A stretch of 64,000 nucleotides of DNA from Nelumbo lutea (taxonomy: Eukaryota > Streptophyta > Magnoliopsida > Proteales > Nelumbonaceae). The stretch covers positions 20,700,378 to 20,764,377 of the forward strand of contig JAKGHH010000008.1 of the NCBI GenBank assembly GCA_022828595.1. The letters are read 5' to 3'. Position 1 is the first letter of the stretch. Every line of letters starts with the position of its first letter. Positions 58,275 to 64,000 of the stretch are shown here, one piece after another. Both the position numbers and the translations under genes were made by a program. The notes below the pieces were generated by a model, which did not search any database, was not told where the DNA came from, and saw only the letters and a program-made list of their open reading frames with translations.

Positions 58275-58950
58275 TTAAAAGGCGCACCTAGGTGCATAGG
58301 CGAGGAGCATTTTAAGGTTTGCACCCGACCCAGTCCCAGGCACACCACTTTCAAAAGGAGCGTGGCTGGTTGCACCTTATGCCTTAGCCGAAGCATGCAC
58401 CCTTTTTATTTTTTGTGCTTTTTGGTGTTTTTTGACTGGGACCCCTATTTGCTAATGTTGTTCATTCATTCATTCTAATAAAGGATATTTTTAAAAGATA
58501 ATTCAAATTATAAATCATTTTTTTAGGGATTAAGAATTGAAGACCCTAACATGGACTTGTTTGGGCTTGGTACAAAGGCGACTTGTAGAATTAGGAATGA
58601 ATGATGTAAAATCACATTAACTATTTGAAATAATGCAAATGAAAAAAGAAATAGAGAAATTAAAGTTCACTTTGAATACGTTTTATATGTTATGTTTATG
58701 TATTTGAATTTGAGCCAATAGGCTTTCTTTAAAGCATTTAGTTTAAAATTAAAGTTTATTTATTTTTTCATTAATAATACTATTATTTTCTTAATTTATT
58801 TTGAGTTTTTTACACTTTTTGCAATCTTTTTTTATTTTTTTATTTTTTTTTTAAATTTTGTTCCTTGCTTCAAAAAGGCCTGTGCCTCGCCTTGCACCTT
58901 GCACCTCGGGTGCAAAATGGCCTTTGCACCCATGCTTAAAATACTAGGTA
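58275..58950. repeat. GCACCT-end repeat, copy 1 (about 675 bp)
   Basis: Starts aaaaggcgcacctaggtgca and ends ggcctttgcaccc...aaaatactagg. It is colinear over its length with 60145-60890, including ctaatgttgttcattcattc and ggatatttttaaaag. The palindromic ends suggest a non-autonomous DNA transposon. Confidence 0.75.
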
Positions 58951-59129
58951 CTAGTGTGTGAGGAGTTTCATGATGGGAAGATGGATGATTTGTTAAGAGG
59001 ATGGAACAGTATTGCCAATGTGTCACTTAGAAGTCCATAGAAGATTATCAATTGGCAACCCCCCGAAGCTAGCAACTAAAAGTTAATTTTGATGTGCACT
59101 ATTTAGGCAATTCTGTTGAGTCAGGTATG

Positions 59130-59270
59130 AATGTGTGGAAGGGATGGTAAGGGATGAAGAAGGCAGGATTTTAATGAGCTTTTTTTGGGGGTGTTGGTTT
59201 TAATCCAAGCTCTCATGCTGATGTCACAACAAAATTGGAGAAATTTACTTATAGAATTGCAAATGAAAAG
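59130..59270 (+). pseudogene. Small LINE RNase H remnant
   Basis: The frame RDEEGRILMSFF matches the start of the same RNase H-like domain seen at 63180 (RDEEGRVLNLFS). Nothing more of the domain is recognisable. Confidence 0.4.
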
Positions 59271-59394
59271 CATGCATTTTGTTTTGTTTTGTTTTGTTTT
59301 TTTTTTTTTATCTGGCTCTGTGCTGTACTTCATGATCTTTTTGTGGATATACCATCCCCAATTCCTCTCCATGAAAATAACGTTTTTTTTTGAA

Positions 59395-59880
59395 GGCCCG
59401 TGCAAATAATGTTAGTGCCATCACGATTGCCTCTAATCTAGTCTTCCATAAGCGTACCAAACACATAAGAGGTAGATTGCCACTTCATCAGAGACCAATT
59501 TCTTGCTGGGCACATACCTCTTCCTTATATGTCCTCTAGTCTTCAGCTGGCTGACCTTTTCAGTGAGGCTATGACTCAAACTCGTCATCAATTCCTAGTT
59601 GACAAATTGATGCTTATCTTTGAACATCAATCTGAGGGGGGGGGGTAGAGATCATATATCATAAGCTTGGGAGTAGAGATCATATATCATAAGCTTGGGA
59701 GTATGGTTATATCTTGTATTATAAGCATTGTATCATATGTAATGTTTTTGCTCTCTTTTCTTTCTTTGTTACTTATGAAGGGCAGGTTTGTCCTTTCAAC
59801 TTCTTGTAACATTTTAATATAAATTCAACTCTTTCTTGGGCATAGGTGACTAAGAACACACCCTTAAACCCTATTCTTGT
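59395..59880 (+). mobile_element. 3' end of a Copia retrotransposon
   Basis: Encodes, with one frame change, RTKHI, then EVDCHFIRDQFLAGHIPLPY and SLQLADLFSEAM...HQFLVDKLML, the C-terminal part of a Ty1/copia RNase H domain. It is followed by a purine-rich G run (59634-59645, polypurine tract) and an LTR-like sequence in which gagatcatatatcataagct is duplicated (59647 and 59672). No protease, integrase or reverse transcriptase remains. Confidence 0.7.
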
Positions 59881-60144
59881 CTCATTTGAATGGTCCTAAC
59901 ATTTACAACCTTCCACCAAAGCCCTAGCTCCCAATACACCTGAAAGTTCATTCCCCTGTTTTTTCACTCTTGTTCTCTTTCTTGGAGCCCAAGAAGATGA
60001 CTTTCTATGCAAGGGACAAATCTATTCATATGAGAAAACCCCTAATTGGAATGGTCCCCACAAATAGTCAAGAAACTAATCTCACGCCTCCTACGAGATC
60101 ACACTTGCGAGTCCAATGAGATTAGCAATCTCAAGATCTAGTGA

Positions 60145-60890
60145 TTACAAGGCGTGTCCCAGCCTCACCTAGGCACACAAGTGAGGTGCATTTTAGGGTA
60201 TGCACCTCACCTAGGTCCTAGGTGCAGCACTTTCAAAAGGTGCTCACCTGGTGTGCCTAGGCTTGCACCCTATGCTTCAATCCAGGCGCACATCTTTTGA
60301 AAATTTGTGTATTTTTCTATTTTTTTCATATTTGCTAATGTTGCTCATTCATTCACCCTAATAAAAGATATTTTTAAAAGGCCTTTAACATTTTATAGTG
60401 ATTAGGAATTTTAGACCCTGATATCTACATGTTTGGGCTTGCCTCGAGGGGCTTGGTAGAAAAGGTGGCTTCTAGAATCAGGAATGCATAATGTTTAACA
60501 TCACATTAGCTATTTGAAGTAATGCAATTGGGAAAATATTAAAGAGATTAAGAGTTTACATGCTTTGAATATGTTTCATATGTTATGCTTGATTTTATTT
60601 TGAATTTTCATTATGTTTTACATGTAATGTTTATGTATTTTAATTTGAGATAATAGGTTTTTTAAACATTTATTTTAAAATTTAAGTTTATATTTTAATT
60701 AATATTGTGTTTAATATCTTAATATTTTGTTTTTTTCGAAATTTTTAGCTTTTTTTATTGAAATTGCTTATTTTTTGAATTTTTGTTCCGTGCTTAAAAA
60801 AGGCACACACCTTGCCTTGTGCCTTAGGCACAAAATGGCCTTTGCACTTTTTTTGTGCCTTGCACTTTTAAAACACTGGCAAGATCAACT
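60145..60890. repeat. GCACCT-end repeat, copy 2 (about 745 bp)
   Basis: Same family and orientation as 58275-58950: ctcacctaggcacacaagtg ... ctaatgttgctcattcattc ... aaaatggcctttgcac ... cttttaaaacactgg. Two copies in a single intron. Confidence 0.75.
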
Positions 60891-61437
60891 TGCGATACCA
60901 AGCTACCACAAGTCTGGAGCCACAAGATCCAGATGAGTCACGAATTGGATAACTCACGATGGGCTATGTTGTGATATCAATCCATTCTATGAGATCTAAC
61001 TACTTGTGAGTCTGGATACTAGCGATATCCACTTGTCTCTGCTCGGGAAGTACATACACCCTTGGGAGTGGTCAATAGTGGGGCTACATGCTTGAGTTGT
61101 AACTAGAATCCAAGGTACCAACACAAAACTCCCAAACTTGAGCCAGTATTGGAAGGGGTTGCAAAAGTCCCGCTAGAGATCTAATAGTGTACTTGTATTG
61201 TTGACAAATGACACATTTGACAATGTAGTTTTGGATAGATTCCCACATTCCCATCAAAGTTCAATTTAGTGATACCACCAGCCAAATTCTCCCATTGAAT
61301 TGTCACAAGTAATCTTCTTGATGATGAAGAATCAGTCACTGATTTCTAGTTTCTTAGTATATCATCGGTTGTGAACAAGCTGAATTTCTCTTTTGTTTTG
61401 ACCTAGTGGTGACAAAATTTTCTCTCAACCCTTTAAT

Positions 61438-61785
61438 TGTAGAGAGGATGGACCGAATGGCCCATAACCCATAGACCACAACTGTTTTTATTTCTTTATG
61501 TTTCTGTTCTATTTTTTTTGTTAATGGGCCTGTTAAACCTTTTTTTATTCTTGTTTAATTAGTTAGCTGCCCAATTAAAGGTCTAGTAATTTCAGAAAAT
61601 TAGTAATTATTTCTTAGTGAAAAGATTAGGGAAGGAGGAGCTGTACGAACAACTCTTCTCCTCAACCCTCTCACAGCCGAACTCTTCTTCTTCTTCTTGC
61701 TGCTGATATCTACTTTGTATTTCACAACTTTTTAATCAGTCCTCTCACTCTTTTGGGACTGTTTTTCTTCTTGGTATCAGAGCAG
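61438..61785 (+). mobile_element. Copia-type 5' LTR end and primer-binding site
   Basis: An LTR-like sequence ends next to TGGTATCAGAGC (61772-61783), the primer-binding site complementary to initiator tRNA-Met used by many plant Copia elements. A T/C-rich leader follows. The LTR start near 61438 is inferred from TGTAGAG and is uncertain. No intact gag frame was recognised downstream. Confidence 0.6.
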
Positions 61786-62510
61786 GCCCCTTTTTCTTCC
61801 TTCTTTTTCTTTTTTTTTTCCCATACAGTGTATGGAGAGATGAATCGAATGAGTGATTGAAGAAGGTATTAAGGAAGATGTCTTGTTCATTGTTTTGTCA
61901 GTCTTTGGAGATTTTGCCCAAAAACCCTAATCAACTGGAGAGTTTTGATTGCGGGTCCCACAAGGAGCTTCACCTTGGCGCTCAGTGACTGAAGGGGGCC
62001 CCTTTCTTTACCTTGAAGATCGATCCAAGCCTTGTGAAGTTCTGTGAAGCCTACAGGGAGTGGCTGCAATTTTCTTATTTCTCCCGGGTTCTGGGTGAGG
62101 CGCAGCTGGCAGATAAGGTGTCATAAAGGCTGGTACTTGGTGTCTGTCTTTTCCTGTCTTCCTTATTTATCATTTGAAGTTGTTTTTGGAGTCCAGAGAT
62201 AAGGTTTCATCTTTTGAGTACAAGTCTCTGCTACGTTACAAACCTCCTTAGTAGTCCATAGAAATAGACTACTACTAATTTTTGGGAGCATGGAGTTTAA
62301 TCAAGACATCCCAACAATGTCTCTTATCCCTCTTTTTTTTTGAAAGATTGATCATCTTCACTAGCATATTATGACCATTCTAGATATTATTGCCATCAAG
62401 TTTAACCGTGGTGATTCATTTCCCAGGCTGATCACCCATGCAAAATGTCCATAGGAATAGTACGGCCACCATCGCTTGTTATCATTAGAAACTTCACTTG
62501 TCATAGACAT

Positions 62511-62923
62511 GATAGTTTTCAAGGCGCCAAGGCGAGGCTAGGTGACAGGGGGGCGCCTTGTCGCCTAGTAGCCTAGGCGATGGATTTTTTTATGTAGGAA
62601 ACATAGATCCTAGGGTAGTTCCCTAGGTACCTTAATCATATTTCCTTAATAATTATTCATAAGACAAGTATAGAGTTCATGTTAAGTATAGAAAATCAGC
62701 ATATTAATGAGAACAAAAAGAAGAAGGAAAAGAAAAATAAAAAAAAATATAGGGGCTGAACCCTTATTTTTGTTATAGGAAAAGAAAAAAAGTAAAAGTA
62801 GTAGTAGTAGTAGAATATTGTAGTTTAATAGTGCTATTTTATAATTACGTACAAAACTGCTTGATGATTAGGCGAGACGAGCCTCAGAAGGGTGCCTTGT
62901 TGCCTTGACAACTATGCTAAATG
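62511..62923. repeat. Palindromic-end repeat with AAGGCG motifs
   Basis: The left end ttttcaaggcgccaaggcga and the inverse of the right end gttgtcaaggcaacaaggc delimit about 410 bp. The interior has a (GTA)n tract near 62796-62812. MITE-like; the target duplication is not clear. Confidence 0.6.
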
Positions 62924-63159
62924 ATAGAGGCAAATTAGTACTCCTATCTCAATGCTTGACTACACATGGTCAGAACCACTTGCAAGAAACAATGGCTTAT
63001 TGGGGATTGGGATGAAGGCCATAAAACTGTCATTTTTAGCAACTGCAGACTTGCCATAGGTCCAAAAAGCATCGACTGGAAACACACTACACTGCACACG
63101 GTCCAATGAGAACACTTCTAGTGTTGGGTGGTAAAGCTGGTCCCCTCCTACACATTAGG

Positions 63160-63560
63160 TGAAAATAAACTTTGATGGGTGCTCTGTTAATAACCTAGGT
63201 CCTTCTGGAGTTGGGTGTTTTTAGAGACGAGGAAGGAAGAGTGCTGAACCTATTCTCAGGCCCAATTGGGGTAGGAGATTCTCTAAGGGCAGAAGTGTTG
63301 GCTTTACTCCAAGGCCAAAGATTGGCTAAACATTGGGGACTGTGACAGTTAGAAGTGGAAGGAGACTTCAAGTTGGTAATAGGATGGATGCAAACAAGAA
63401 GCTTGGTACTTGGTCGTTCGGGCAACACTTAATGGAAATTATATGTTTAACAAGGGAGCTTAGGTGCAGTTCAGGTGGACTAGAAGAACATCAAATGGAA
63501 TTGCAGATGTTTTAGCAAAACAAGGAGTAAATAGGAAGGCTTTGTTCTGGTCTGTTTTGT
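63160..63560 (+). pseudogene. LINE RNase H fragment, plus strand
   Basis: Frame: KINFDGCSVNNLGPSGVG, a shift, VFRDEEGRVLNLFSGPIG and LRAEVLALLQGQRLAKHWG, a stop, EVEGDFKLVIGW, more stops, NGIADVLAKQG. This is a decayed RVT_3-type RNase H domain of a plant LINE, with catalytic FDG, AE and EGD positions recognisable. Confidence 0.7.
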
Positions 63561-63579
63561 AAGAATCTTTCTTGAGGGT

Positions 63580-64000
63580 TTTTTTTTTTTATCAGTAAAA
63601 ATCTTTCATTAATAACAGAGAGATTAAGATACAATAGCTAAAGATTGCATAGGAAATTGCAATCTCCAGCAATCAGTTACAATTCTGCCCATTACAATGA
63701 AGATCTATTTGCCCCTTGTTTTGCTAGGGTATCCGCCATCCCATTTGCATCCCTTTTAACCCAACCAAACTGAGAGTTGAATTTCCTTGCAAGTGTGTCA
63801 ATTTCTCTGAAAATAAACTTAAGCTTCCAAGGTGCTGATGTGATGTTTTTGGCCCAAGAGATGACCAATAGAGTCTCCTTCAATTTCTAAGTCTGTTGTT
63901 TCTATCTGCTCAGCCATCTTTAGACCTTGAAGTAGGGCTAGAGATTGAGCCTATATTGAGTCACCATAACCTATTGGTCCAGAGCAGAGTGCCACCACCA
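63580..64000 (-). pseudogene. LINE RNase H fragment with poly-A tail, minus strand
   Basis: Minus-strand frames include SLALLQGLKMAEQI, LEIEGDSIG and WVKRDANGMADTLAKQGANR, the end of a LINE RNase H-like domain, followed by an untranslated stretch and a poly-A tail (T run at 63581-63592). It runs off the right edge and faces the fragment at 63160 tail to tail. Confidence 0.7.

Larger units (their letters stand above)
57996..64000 (+). other. Presumed large intron of the kinase gene (open at right edge)
   Basis: After the donor at 57996 (gtcagg) I searched by eye for an exon opening with the DFG motif and found none up to 64000. The space holds two related palindromic repeats, pieces of Copia elements and LINE fragments. 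It is therefore read as one intron of at least 6 kb; the other introns of this gene are 78-118 bases. A truncated gene is the alternative. Confidence 0.6.

Noticed and set aside
61887..62069. Intact gag gene after the Copia primer-binding site
   Set aside because: No open frame of gag length follows on the plus strand; only short interrupted frames.

Overview
This is a window of flowering-plant nuclear DNA. It is AT-rich with large intergenic gaps, the genes have short GT-AG introns, and the proteins belong to plant families: a PB1 plus Raf-like kinase, a plant RING-H2 protein, and fragments of ALMT and ATL genes. The spaces between genes are filled with MITEs, SINEs, LINE RNase H fragments, Copia pieces and solo-LTR-like sequences. 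The species cannot be told from the sequence; a woody eudicot or magnoliid fits but is a guess. All identifications were made by eye, without database searches.

Layout. At 1-1499 (minus) lies the 5' part of a conserved plant gene of unknown function that runs off the left edge. At 7515-8318 (minus) is a three-exon RING-H2 gene; its RING is intact, but a frameshift and an in-frame TGA lie just upstream. From 8.5 to 20.4 kb there are MITEs and two adjacent Mutator-like candidates (11.3-12.9 and 12.9-14.5 kb), the second carrying an ATL-like membrane segment. At 20.5-20.8 kb (minus) is a broken ALMT-like malate-channel fragment. At 24454-24867 (plus) is an intact single-exon gene for a 137-residue plant protein. 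From 27.2 to 28.6 kb a Tourist-like MITE is split by a probable 1.1-kb solo LTR. From about 34.3 to 50.1 kb a unit of roughly 6 kb is present three times in tandem, each copy carrying the same old SINE and its own younger insertions, with a Gypsy-type LTR-like segment near the junction of the first and second copies.

At 53650-57995 (plus) are the first six coding exons of a PB1-domain Raf-like kinase. The visible exons end after the catalytic loop; the DFG segment and C-lobe are not in the window. The sequence to the right edge looks like one intron of at least 6 kb packed with Copia, LINE and palindromic repeats.

No operon-like or defence-like system is visible. The intact genes look functionally independent (a kinase, a small unknown protein, an unknown conserved protein), with a RING-type ubiquitin ligase of doubtful integrity. 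The most interesting content is structural: the tandem triplication, the two hAT-like MITE families with exact 8-bp target duplications, a MITE inserted inside a LINE reading frame, the gene-fragment-carrying Mutator-like element, and the RING gene in which one hypothetical intron would remove both lesions.
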